Assembly (NCBI GenBank): GCA_964630775.1
Contig: CAZVYY010000007.1
Span: 62,001 to 126,000, forward strand
DNA length: 64,000 bases
Direction of reading: 5' to 3'
Origin: Anaeroglomus sp964630775
Lineage (GTDB): Bacteria > Planctomycetota > Phycisphaerae > Sedimentisphaerales > Anaerohalosphaeraceae
Position numbers and translations under genes: made by a program. The notes beneath the pieces are model-generated. The model was not told the origin of the DNA. It was given only the letters and a program-made list of their open reading frames with translations, and did no database searches. This document shows positions 45,025-52,617 of this stretch, piece after piece. The stretch's first letter is position 1, and each line of letters begins with the position of its first letter.

Positions 45025-45570
45025 TTATTTACGCCGCATCCCTATCGCACCGACTCCCAGGAGCATCAGCGTCAGCGGTTCGGGGATCGCCATCTGCCCC
45101 GGCTGGCGATTCGGCATCGACCAGTCCGCCGGATAATCCGTCCAGACCCAGCTATCCCAGCTTCCATCGGTCAGCGTTCGCCCCTGCACCCCGACCATGC
45201 TGAAGTCCCAGTCAAAATTGTTGTTGCTGGTAAAGTATGCCCAGCCGGTATTGGCCGTTATACCATAATCAAACTCCACCCCGCCCGGATACGCAAAATC
45301 ATAGACCCAGACGCCCCATCCGTAATCGGCATACGACATCTCGAATGCACCCGCCGCATCGATAGCCTGCAGGGCATCCCAGGCTGTCGCCTGTCCGTCC
45401 CATTGATACTGAAACACAAAGGCCGAACCGCCGTCAAAATCCAGCGTGATATACGCCGTATTCGCACCTGAGCCTGCAACGTATTCAGCCGAATTCGAAT
45501 ACGTCGGGGCCTGCATCGCAACACCCTGAACCGAAGCCAATAACACCAGCAGCATACACATTTTTTTCAT
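45025..45570 (-). CDS. PEP-CTERM exported protein, possible transcobalamin-C-terminal-like (DUF4430) fold, behind a cobalamin riboswitch
   Basis: 181 residues from the ATG at 45568-45570, chosen because GAGAGG lies 6 bases upstream. Signal peptide about 1-18. The mature part has ATAWDALQAIDAAGAFEMSY, DYGWGVWVYDFAYPGG, TGWAYFTSNNNFDWDF and GRTLTDGSWDSWVWTDYP. The order (a DALQAA helix, a short strand, a GWxYYVN-like strand, an L-x-DGD/S-x-V/W-W strand) is like the DUF4430 domain at the C-terminus of transcobalamins. Similarity is by eye and needs a profile search. IPEPLTLMLLGVGAIGMRRK is a PEP-CTERM tag. It is the first gene after a cobalamin riboswitch with terminator, so it is probably made when B12 is scarce. 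A surface B12-binding role is inference. Confidence 0.72.
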   Translation of the reverse strand: MKKMCMLLVLLASVQGVAMQAPTYSNSAEYVAGSGANTAYITLDFDGGSAFVFQYQWDGQATAWDALQAIDAAGAFEMSYADYGWGVWVYDFAYPGGVEFDYGITANTGWAYFTSNNNFDWDFSMVGVQGRTLTDGSWDSWVWTDYPADWSMPNRQPGQMAIPEPLTLMLLGVGAIGMRRK

Positions 45571-45770
45571 ACACATCCTCTCATGTTGTCTTGTCTTCCG
45601 AATAGCCGGAAATCTTGTTTTGCCTTTTGATTTGAAGCTGCCGCGGCGGACGGCAGATCCATGCCCGCCGCGACAGACTATTGGAAATAGCGATTTTTAA
45701 ATAAATCCTGTGTTCGGCTGTTAACCTCCTGTTCTGCGCCGGTCTTTGACGCGAAGACCTGTTGACAAAA

Positions 45771-45810
45771 ATAAAAAAAGCCGCCGCTCCCACGCAGGAA
45801 GCGACGGCTT
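45771..45810 (-). terminator. Intrinsic terminator, expression platform of the cobalamin riboswitch
   Basis: On the minus strand AAGCCGTCGCTTCC pairs with GGGAGCGGCGGCTT (two G-U pairs; 45778-45810) and is followed by TTTTTTTATTTTT. It lies between the riboswitch core and the PEP-CTERM gene, the position of a ligand-controlled terminator. Confidence 0.85.
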
Positions 45811-45899
45811 GGTATGCAACTTTTAAAATCGGACAGATTCACGCAATTCCGCAGAATTGCCATGCTCCATCCATACACGCCTTGTTCCTTCTCGCGAGA

Positions 45900-46105
45900 A
45901 CAACGTTACGCAATGATGCTTTCCGGCAGGTTTTCTGGCTCGTGTGCTACCTCAAGGCTCCTTCCCATCCTGTTTGGGACAGTGGAACATTGCCTTTCGG
46001 ATTTGCCCGTTTTTCGGGGCATCGGACACATACAGCGGCGCGACCGCCACGGATTTTCACCGTGTTCCCATTTTTTCATTCGGCCCGCATTGGGCCGAAC
46101 CGCAA
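45900..46105 (-). ncRNA. Cobalamin (B12) riboswitch
   Basis: Read on the minus strand the conserved core is clear: ATGGGAACACGGTGAAAATC, then CGTGGCGGTCGCGCCGCTGT and, after a variable arm with three hairpins, GAGCCAGAAAACCTGCCGG. These correspond to the B12 box, the GCGG-CCGC-ACTGT helix and the AGTCAGGA-ACCTGCC side of the class. A paired region (CGGCCC...GGGCCG at 46081-46097) precedes the core. Between core and terminator, two palindromes (GCAATTC-TGCG-GAATTGC, and one centred on TCGCGA) could form the alternative pairing. It points at the PEP-CTERM gene at 45025-45570 and, if transcription continues, at the half-dockerin protein and pseudopilin. Confidence 0.9.
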
Positions 46106-46311
46106 AGCTAACTCAAGTTTCCAAAGAGCATGCGACTGTTTATAATCGCTGGTGCGGTCAATTGCAAGCAAAAAATCGAAGTTTGTTCAAACAGCAGAAT
46201 ACCCCTGTTTTCTCCTTTTTAATGACACAATCCGGCTGTTTTACCGTTTTAACAGCCTCATTGTCAGTAAAAATCAGACTCCATCGAATACCGGAATTCG
46301 ACCTTGACGGA

Positions 46312-46340
46312 TTGACAGCAAAAAGGTATTCTACTGAATT
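46312..46340 (+). promoter_or_regulatory. Candidate promoter of the RNase D gene
   Basis: TTGACA (46312-46317), 17-base spacer, TGAATT (46335-46340). The -10 is weak. It lies about 77 bases upstream of the proposed TTG start and is divergent from the riboswitch. Confidence 0.35.
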
Positions 46341-46416
46341 AATACAACCTCTGGACTGTGCAAAACCAGCCGGGGGGGGTATTCATCCAGCAAGATTGTA
46401 TGGAATCGGCGTAGTT

Positions 46417-47595
46417 TTGAGCAAAAAGGTATTACATTATCAATATATCACAACACTTGCGGCCCTGACGGACCTCGTGGACAAACTCCGGAAAGTGTCA
46501 ACGACTGCAGTTGACATTGAAGCAGATAGTTTTCATCACTATTATCCCAAAGTCTGCCTGATTCAGATGAGCTTCGATGGGGAAAATTATGTGATCGACC
46601 CCCTCGCCAAACTGGATATGAAACCGTTGTTTGAGGTTCTGGGGTCAAAGAATCTGATTTTTCATGATGCCGGCTATGATTTGCGTATGCTGCGGCGGGG
46701 CTTCGGATTTGAACCCAAAGGTGAAATCTTTGATACGATGCTGGCCGGCAAACTGTTGCGGCTGGAATCCTTGAACCTGGCCGGAATGCTCCAGCACGTC
46801 CTCCAGGTCACCATCAGCAAGGGCAGCCAGAAAGCCGACTGGTCCAAACGCCCCCTGCCCGACCATCTGCTCGAATACGCCGCGATGGATACCCATCACC
46901 TGCTGGAACTGGCGGCCCGGCTCGAAGTCATGCTCCAGGAACAGAATCGCACCGGCTGGCACCAGCAGATGTGTCGTCGCTCGGTGCGTGCCGCAGTAAA
47001 CCATAAGCCCGATATCGACCCGGAACGCGACTGGCGCATCAAAGGCAGCAGTCTGCTGAATCGTCGACAACTGGCCTTTCTCAAGCAGCTCTGGCTGTGG
47101 CGTGAAAAACAGGCCCAGAAAGCCGATTTGCCGCCGTTTCGCATCCTGCACAATGAACGCCTTATCGATCTGGCCATTCAGGCCGACTCACATGCCAATC
47201 CGGATTTCAGTATCCTGTTGGGTTCGCTTAAACACTGCAAAGGCAGACGCCTGGATTGTCTTGAGCAGGCCCTCCAGAAAGCCTTCGCGATGGAGTCCGC
47301 TGAGTGGCCGGCCAAAAAGTCCCCAACCCGCCAGCCCAAACCGGACCCGGATTTCCTCAAACGTATTGACATAATCCGCGATTGCTGCAAAACCGTTGCC
47401 GAACAGCATCATATTGCCCTGGAAATCCTGATGCCCCGCAATATCATTGGTATGATTGCCAAATCCGGCCCTGCCTGCCTCAGTGAGCTCCTCAAAGAAG
47501 GCATTATCGTCGAATGGCAGCTTGAATTGCTGAAAGACCCCCTTGAAAACTGCCTGAGACATTCTAAATCCAGTTCGTCTTCTATTGCCCCTTAA
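46417..47595 (+). CDS. rnd: Ribonuclease D-like 3'-5' exonuclease with HRDC domain
   Basis: About 392 residues. The frame is open far upstream, but homology starts at HYQYITTLAALTDLVDKL. No ATG fits; the TTG at 46417 is the best start (TTG at 46396 is an alternative). DEDD exonuclease motifs: AVDIEADSFHHYYP (Exo I, D and E), NLIFHDAGYDLRML (Exo II) and YAAMDTHHLLELA (Exo III, D-x3-H variant). HRDC-type helical domains follow (LPPFRILHNERLIDLAIQ; a second near the end). RNase D trims tRNA 3' ends and other stable RNAs. Normal length. It starts just outside the riboswitch on the opposite strand. Confidence 0.88.
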   Translation: MSKKVLHYQYITTLAALTDLVDKLRKVSTTAVDIEADSFHHYYPKVCLIQMSFDGENYVIDPLAKLDMKPLFEVLGSKNLIFHDAGYDLRMLRRGFGFEPKGEIFDTMLAGKLLRLESLNLAGMLQHVLQVTISKGSQKADWSKRPLPDHLLEYAAMDTHHLLELAARLEVMLQEQNRTGWHQQMCRRSVRAAVNHKPDIDPERDWRIKGSSLLNRRQLAFLKQLWLWREKQAQKADLPPFRILHNERLIDLAIQADSHANPDFSILLGSLKHCKGRRLDCLEQALQKAFAMESAEWPAKKSPTRQPKPDPDFLKRIDIIRDCCKTVAEQHHIALEILMPRNIIGMIAKSGPACLSELLKEGIIVEWQLELLKDPLENCLRHSKSSSSSIAP

Positions 47596-47755
47596 TTCGA
47601 TTGACTTTTTACTCCCGTTTTGATAAAATCCCCCTACTACGCTGATATGTGTGGGGGATGCACCCAGTTTCTGGTAAGCCGACGGAGTGGCAAAAAAGCT
47701 CTTTTAATAGTTTCAGAGTTATATTGTCGTATTCTTGCGACACAAACCCGTCAAC

Positions 47756-48403
47756 ATGGTTTATGGAAAGGGTACCTGTTTGAGTCTTTCCGGGAAAACT
47801 CTATTTGCTGAAAAGACAAGACGTTATATTATTCGTACCGGCGTTGCCATCATAGTGGTTGCGTGTGTATGGATTTGCGTCCGAATGTGTATGACAGCCT
47901 CAGGTCCTATTCTGTTAAGTACCCGTATCCCTGTAGAAGGGCAAACTATACCTACTTTACCGGCTTTATCGATTAAAGAAGATATTTCGTTTGTATCGTC
48001 CGGGCAAATAATTCAGGATCAGCCGCAAACCGACGATCAGCAGCTTATCGCCCTTCTGCAAAGCTGCCCGACTCCCGACGTGACTCGTCCTGAATGGAAA
48101 ACCGTTCGGATGCGGGTGACGGGCTATTGCACCTGCCCGCGATGCTGCGGGAAATTTTCCGATGGTCTGACAGCGGATTTGCATAAAATCCGTAAAGGGG
48201 ATGCGTTTGTTGCTGCCGATAAACGAATTCCGTTCGGAACCGAAATGATTATCCCGGGATATAATCATGACCGCCCGGTGGAAGTCAAAGACCGCGGGCG
48301 TCTGATCAAGGGCAATCGGCTGGATGTGTTTTTCAACGACCACAAGATCGCCAAAAAATGGGGAACACGATACCTCGATGTCCTGGTCAAAGTCGAAAAA
48401 TAA
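47756..48403 (+). CDS. Membrane-anchored 3D-domain protein (double-psi beta-barrel, cell-wall related)
   Basis: 215 residues from the ATG at 47756; an in-frame TTG lies 7 codons earlier and neither has a strong ribosome-binding site. One membrane helix near 24-42 (TGVAIIVVACVWICVRMC), a ~75-residue linker, then the 3D domain: VRMRVTGYCTCPRCCGKFSDG, FVAADKRIPFGTEMIIPGY and VEVKDRGRLIKGNRLDVFF with the conserved aspartates. 3D domains occur in MltA-like lytic transglycosylases and resuscitation-type proteins that cut peptidoglycan. Four closely spaced cysteines (CTCPRCC) at the start of the domain are usual for the YuiC-like group. A terminator follows. Confidence 0.85.
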   Translation: MVYGKGTCLSLSGKTLFAEKTRRYIIRTGVAIIVVACVWICVRMCMTASGPILLSTRIPVEGQTIPTLPALSIKEDISFVSSGQIIQDQPQTDDQQLIALLQSCPTPDVTRPEWKTVRMRVTGYCTCPRCCGKFSDGLTADLHKIRKGDAFVAADKRIPFGTEMIIPGYNHDRPVEVKDRGRLIKGNRLDVFFNDHKIAKKWGTRYLDVLVKVEK

Positions 48404-48411
48404 AACACCAC

Positions 48412-48441
48412 AAGGGCTGGCACGAAACCAGCCCTTTTTTT
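48412..48441 (+). terminator. Rho-independent terminator after the 3D-domain gene
   Basis: AAGGGCTGG (48412-48420) pairs with CCAGCCCTT (48428-48436) around a 7-base loop, followed by a run of seven T. Confidence 0.9.
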
Positions 48442-48571
48442 ATGCCTGAAAACAGTCCTTTGCTCCGTTCAAGTTTTTTGACAATTCAACCGTAGTGTTC
48501 TTATGATGCTTCATCGTGCTGTATTCATCTCAAAAATATGCAGCAGGGTCCGTCTGCAAGGAGTACGGAAT

Positions 48572-49120
48572 ATGGTTATTACACGTCAAAATCTGACACT
48601 ATTGCTCAATATGGATCTTGAGCTGGAAGAGACAGCGGCAATCCAGTACATCCACCATGCCTCCATGCTCACAGGTGTTGTTTACCGGAACATCGCCGGC
48701 ATACTTAAAGTATTCGCATTTCGAAAGCTCAAACATGCCATGATCCTGACAGAAATGATTCACGAACTTGGAGGCTGCCCAAGTACCCGAATGGGTAATA
48801 TCCATATCGCGGATGACAATGAACAGATGCTCTGGCAGGATTTGGACGATGAACAGGATGCCATCCGCCGCTGCAAAGTCCGCATCGAACAGGCCGAACA
48901 ACTCAGGGAAATGAATCTGGCAAAACGGTTATGGACTATCCTGCGAATGGAGCAGCAGCATGCAAAATATATTCAAAAACACCTTTTGTCCAGGACAAGT
49001 CAGGAGGATCAGGCAGCTTTTCGAGTCCCGGAAGCCTGCGATCTCTCCGAGGTGTGGGCGGAAAAGGCCGCCAGTGTGCCGCTCCGGATAAAAAGACAGA
49101 ATTATGCTGATCCTGCCTGA
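48572..49120 (+). CDS. Ferritin-like (bacterioferritin-type) protein
   Basis: 182 residues. AAGGAG precedes the ATG at 48572; the longer frame from 48503 lacks such a site. Four-helix pattern with di-iron ligands: E in MDLELEETAAIQYIHHA, E and H in MILTEMIHELGG, and E-x-x-H in RMEQQHAKYI. This matches bacterioferritin and the smaller erythrin-like ferritins. The heme-binding Met of bacterioferritin cannot be placed with confidence. The last 40 residues are an extra tail, and the final residues (YADPA) and stop codon are supplied by the end of dispersed repeat copy C. Role: iron storage or peroxide detoxification in the cytoplasm. Confidence 0.82.
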   Translation: MVITRQNLTLLLNMDLELEETAAIQYIHHASMLTGVVYRNIAGILKVFAFRKLKHAMILTEMIHELGGCPSTRMGNIHIADDNEQMLWQDLDDEQDAIRRCKVRIEQAEQLREMNLAKRLWTILRMEQQHAKYIQKHLLSRTSQEDQAAFRVPEACDLSEVWAEKAASVPLRIKRQNYADPA

Positions 49121-49195
49121 AATTTCCCGGTTCGTCGCGGCCCAGACCGGCAGCTTCACCCACGTGCTTCTCTGGCTCGCGGAATAATCATACCC
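49103..49195 (-). repeat. Dispersed repeat, copy C (overlaps the end of the ferritin-like gene)
   Basis: On the minus strand it starts GGGTATGATTATTCCGCG, has a short unrelated middle, and ends with GCCGCGACGAACCGGGAAAT and AGGATCAGCATA. It is shorter than copies A and B because the middle (~70 bases) is replaced or deleted. The hairpin ATACC...GGTAT lies at its outer end (49191-49204). The stop codon of the ferritin-like gene falls inside it. Confidence 0.6.
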
Positions 49196-49249
49196 GGTGG
49201 TATAATTGCAGCCCGCCCTCTTCCGGCATTTCATGTCGCAGCATACACT

Positions 49250-50050
49250 ATGTACGAGATACTGATACGAATTGAAAGTCTTTGTCAGCAAAGTCCTTCC
49301 GCCGTGCTGCTGAAAAGCGGGCTGCTGATGCTGATTGCGGGCTTCCTGCTTTGGCTTGCGGGCCTGTATTTCAGTACCGCCATCGTGGGATTGCTGGGGG
49401 CTGCGGCGGGATTGTTCTGCGGCCTGGCCGTTTCGCGATGGCTGAACCTGTCGGCATGGATTTGTGCAGCGACCGGAGCGGTTCTTGTGTGCCTGGTCGT
49501 AGTGTTATTCAAGAAAGCCGTTTTGATGCTTCTGGCGATGCTGGTATTTGCTCTGTTCGGAACAATCCTCTATTACGGTTTGGCTTCCCAGAAATCGTCT
49601 GCCGCATTGCTGGAATCACTGGAGTCCTCTGCGCATCTGCCGTTGAGCCATGACACCTCTGCTCAAATAGCCGGTGTAAGCCGGTTCATCGAAAAGGATA
49701 GTCCTTTTTTAACAAGACTTCACCTGCTTTTTGAGGGAATTGTCCAGCATATCAGCCTGCAGCAGCTCGATATCCTGCTGACGGCACTGCTGACGGGAAC
49801 AACTGGAGCACTGATGTGCTGGCACCTTCGAAAACCCGTGATGGCGTTATGCTGCAGCGGCATCGGAACATTCCTGGTTGTGATCGGACTGGAAGTCACA
49901 CTGCTGGGGATGAATATTCATTTTACCGCATGGTTTCAACAGCACCCGGAGAATCTGTCCATGATCTATCTTTCATTGGTGGGATTCGGCATGATTGTTC
50001 AGCTTCTGACGCTCGTGTCATCGAAAAGACCCCAAAGAACCCGTAATTGA
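49250..50050 (+). CDS. Multi-pass membrane protein (DUF4203-like), unknown function
   Basis: 266 residues. Hydrophobic helices at about 20-40 (LLKSGLLMLIAGFLLWLAG), 44-62, 70-86, 88-108, then a polar loop of ~65 residues (SAHLPLSHDTSAQIAG, FIEKDSPF), and three more helices from ~180 to 262. The glycine-rich pattern in the first half (VGLLGAAAGLFCGLAVSRW) is like DUF4203/TMEM198-type membrane proteins. No enzymatic motif. The ATG at 49250 has no clear ribosome-binding site. It is convergent with the sigma-factor gene, with a 40-base gap. Confidence 0.68.
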   Translation: MYEILIRIESLCQQSPSAVLLKSGLLMLIAGFLLWLAGLYFSTAIVGLLGAAAGLFCGLAVSRWLNLSAWICAATGAVLVCLVVVLFKKAVLMLLAMLVFALFGTILYYGLASQKSSAALLESLESSAHLPLSHDTSAQIAGVSRFIEKDSPFLTRLHLLFEGIVQHISLQQLDILLTALLTGTTGALMCWHLRKPVMALCCSGIGTFLVVIGLEVTLLGMNIHFTAWFQQHPENLSMIYLSLVGFGMIVQLLTLVSSKRPQRTRN

Positions 50051-50090
50051 GTGATTCGGTCCATTCACTTCACTTTACTTTGCCGACAAC

Positions 50091-50864
50091 TCACTGTAAA
50101 CACAGCAAAGAGGCATTCAATTGCCCTTTTAATTTGGCAAGAATGGAAGAATGCATCTGGCAGATGCGCGACTCGGATAATCCCAGCACATCGCCGATCT
50201 CCTTCATTGTCATCTGCTCATAATAATACAGGATCACAATAAGCTGGTCTTCCCGTGAAAGCCCTTTTTTGATGAATTCCTGAAAGTCCTGTTTGTGCAC
50301 TTCATAATAGGGATTCCGGCTTTTCGGGTCAAAAACCGCATATAATTCCGAAAACTCTTCATCATCGTCGGATTCCGACATATTCATGTTCAATGAGATG
50401 AGAACCACAGCGTTGGCATCCCGCTGAAAATGGTAAAACCGGTCCATATCCATCCCCAATTCATCTGCCAGCTCGGTATCGGCAGGAAGCCGTCCCAGAA
50501 AGGCCTCCAGCTTTTGTGTTGCATTGTGGAGCTGGTGTGCACGACAACGAACCAGCCGCGGAACCCAATCTGTTTTTCGAATATAATCGCGGATTGCACC
50601 CTGGATGCGCTGAACACCATAGGTTTCAAATTTGGCATTCTGCGTGGGCTTGAAATTCTTAATGGCACCGAGCAAGCCGAATATACCGGCGCTATACAAA
50701 TCTTCCACATCAACAAACCGAGGAAAGCGAGCATGAAGCCGCTCTGCGGTATATTTGACCAAATGAAGATAATGTTCTAACAGAATATTTCGGGATTGAA
50801 TATCATGGTATTCAAAATAATGCTCCCAAATCGTCGCAATATCGGATTTCTGCAGAGTTTCCAT
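50091..50864 (-). CDS. FliA/WhiG-type RNA polymerase sigma-70 family factor
   Basis: 257 residues. The start at 50862-50864 has GGAGGT 6-7 bases upstream, while the open frame extends 99 codons further without homology. Region 2: SRNILLEHYLHLVKYTAERL, VDVEDLYSAGIFGLLGAIKNF, FETYGVQRIQGAIRDYIRKTDWVPR, typical of the FliA/WhiG group. Region 3: LEAFLGRLPADTELADELGM. Region 4: EMTMKEIGDVLGLSESRICQMHSSILAKL (helix-turn-helix). In many bacteria this factor drives motility or development genes; no flagellar genes or anti-sigma factor lie nearby, so its regulon is unknown. It neighbours a sigma-54 regulator pair. Confidence 0.92.
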   Translation of the reverse strand: METLQKSDIATIWEHYFEYHDIQSRNILLEHYLHLVKYTAERLHARFPRFVDVEDLYSAGIFGLLGAIKNFKPTQNAKFETYGVQRIQGAIRDYIRKTDWVPRLVRCRAHQLHNATQKLEAFLGRLPADTELADELGMDMDRFYHFQRDANAVVLISLNMNMSESDDDEEFSELYAVFDPKSRNPYYEVHKQDFQEFIKKGLSREDQLIVILYYYEQMTMKEIGDVLGLSESRICQMHSSILAKLKGQLNASLLCLQ

Positions 50865-51217
50865 GTATGACCTCCGTGTCATAATCTTCTGGAACATATC
50901 TATTGGAAAGATTTCATCGGCGTTTTCAAAAAAACCCTTGAAAGTAAAATGATCATTTAAAACATTTCTTCTCTCATCGCGTAAGCCAATAAAGCAAAGC
51001 GGCTTATCGATTGAATCAGAGTCCAAAGAACCGTAAACACAAATTCTATACGGAATTTTCTTGAGAAAAATCAGTATAATTCTGATTACTCCACGGAAAA
51101 CAAGCAGGTATGGATACAAAGGATGGCTTTTGTCATTAATCGTCAGGAGCGGACGAATCATTCATTTTGAGAGACAACATATTCATTCGGTGCGGATGCA
51201 TCTTCAGCACAAAGATA

Positions 51218-52606
51218 TTAAAATCCCAACCGCGCCGCTTCATCTTCCAGACCATAGCGCTTCATCTTTTTGTACAGCGTTGTCCGGTTGATTTTCAGGG
51301 CATCGGCAGTAACCTGACGATTCCACTGATTGGCTTCCAGCGCTGCGTGAATAATCGTCCGTTCCGGCCCTTCCAGCGCCTTTTTGAGGCTGACTCCCGA
51401 ATAATCCGAAAATCCGAGTCGTTTGCTCTGGCTGACCACCGCCGGCGGCAAATCCTGTTCTTCAATATAAGCCCCCTTGCTCAGCAGAACGGCACGTTCC
51501 ATGACATTTTCAAGTTCGCGGACGTTGCCCGGCCAGCTATAGCGCTGCATGCACTCAATGGCTTTTTCGGTAATGCCCAGCTTGCTGCGGTTATGTACCT
51601 GACAGAAATGCCGCAGAAAATATTCCGCAAGCAGCGCGATATCCACCGGACGCTCGGCCAGCGGCGGCACATGCACCGTTACGACATTGATGCGGTAATA
51701 TAAATCCTCGCGGAACCGCCCCGCCTTGACTTCCGCAGCCAGATCCGTATTGGATGCCAGAATCACCCGCACATCCACATTGATGGTACGGTTGCTGCCG
51801 ACGGACTCGAACTGTTTGTCCTGAAGCACGCGCAGCAGTTTGACCTGCATGGCCGGAGTCGCACTGGATATTTCATCCAGAAAAATCGTCCCCCCGTCGG
51901 CGGCCAGGAATTTCCCTTCCTTGTCGCGGATCGCGCCGGTGAAAGCACCTTTGACATGCCCGAATAATTCACTTTCCAGCAGCGTCTCCGGCAGCGCCCC
52001 GCAACTGACCTCGATGAACGGCTTATCCTTGCGCGGCGACCGGAAGTGCAGCGCCCGTGCCAGCAGACTCTTGCCCACCCCGCTGGGTCCGGTCATCAGC
52101 ACCGTCGTCTTGCTGTCGGCAACCGCTTCTATCAGTTCAAAAATGCGGGACATTTTATAGTCCTGGCTGATGATGTTTTCGAGGCGATAGCGATTGGTAA
52201 GCTGCTCGCGCAACTGGCGGTTTTCATCCATCAGGCACTGCTGACGCACCGCCCGCTCCACGGCCAGCCGCAGATCATCGTCCACAATCGGCTTGGTCAG
52301 ATAATCATAAGCCCCCATCTTGATGGCTTCGACGGCACTCTCAATCGTGCCGTATCCGGTGATCAAAATCACCACCGTCCCCGGAAAACTCTGCCGTGTC
52401 AGCGACAGGACCTCAAATCCATCCCCATCGGGCAGATTCACATCGGAAATAATCAGCGAGAACGTCTGTTCCTGCAGTTTCTGGCGAGCCTGAGCAAGAT
52501 TTCGCACCCCTTCGGCACTGTAGCCTTCGATTCTGAGAAACTCGCACAGGGATTCAAGTATAATCGTATCGTCATCAATCACAAGTATGGCATGTCTGGC
52601 TGTCAT
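51218..52606 (-). CDS. Sigma-54-dependent NtrC-family response regulator
   Basis: 462 residues. Receiver domain 1-120 with phospho-acceptor D55 (LIISDVNLPDGDG) and the conserved lysine in YLTKP. AAA+ domain ~145-375: Walker A GPSGVGKS (173-180), GAFTGA loop at 220-225 that contacts sigma-54, Walker B GGTIFLDEIS, and arginine-finger region WPGNVRELENVMERA. C-terminal Fis-type helix-turn-helix (QVTADALKINRTTLYKKMKR). It lies 11 bases after the histidine kinase gene, so they form a two-component pair. A sigma-54 promoter in front of the divergent PilZ gene is its obvious target. Confidence 0.95.
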   Translation of the reverse strand: MTARHAILVIDDDTIILESLCEFLRIEGYSAEGVRNLAQARQKLQEQTFSLIISDVNLPDGDGFEVLSLTRQSFPGTVVILITGYGTIESAVEAIKMGAYDYLTKPIVDDDLRLAVERAVRQQCLMDENRQLREQLTNRYRLENIISQDYKMSRIFELIEAVADSKTTVLMTGPSGVGKSLLARALHFRSPRKDKPFIEVSCGALPETLLESELFGHVKGAFTGAIRDKEGKFLAADGGTIFLDEISSATPAMQVKLLRVLQDKQFESVGSNRTINVDVRVILASNTDLAAEVKAGRFREDLYYRINVVTVHVPPLAERPVDIALLAEYFLRHFCQVHNRSKLGITEKAIECMQRYSWPGNVRELENVMERAVLLSKGAYIEEQDLPPAVVSQSKRLGFSDYSGVSLKKALEGPERTIIHAALEANQWNRQVTADALKINRTTLYKKMKRYGLEDEAARLGF

Positions 52607-52617
52607 AAGAGTTTACC

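Noticed and set aside
45814..46416. Upstream 201 codons of the RNase D open frame as part of the protein
   Set aside because: They cross the complement of the cobalamin riboswitch, show no similarity to RNase D, and the product has normal length when started near 46417.
50865..51161. 99-codon N-terminal extension of the sigma factor
   Set aside because: No homology to sigma factors, and a strong GGAGGT sits just before the inner ATG.
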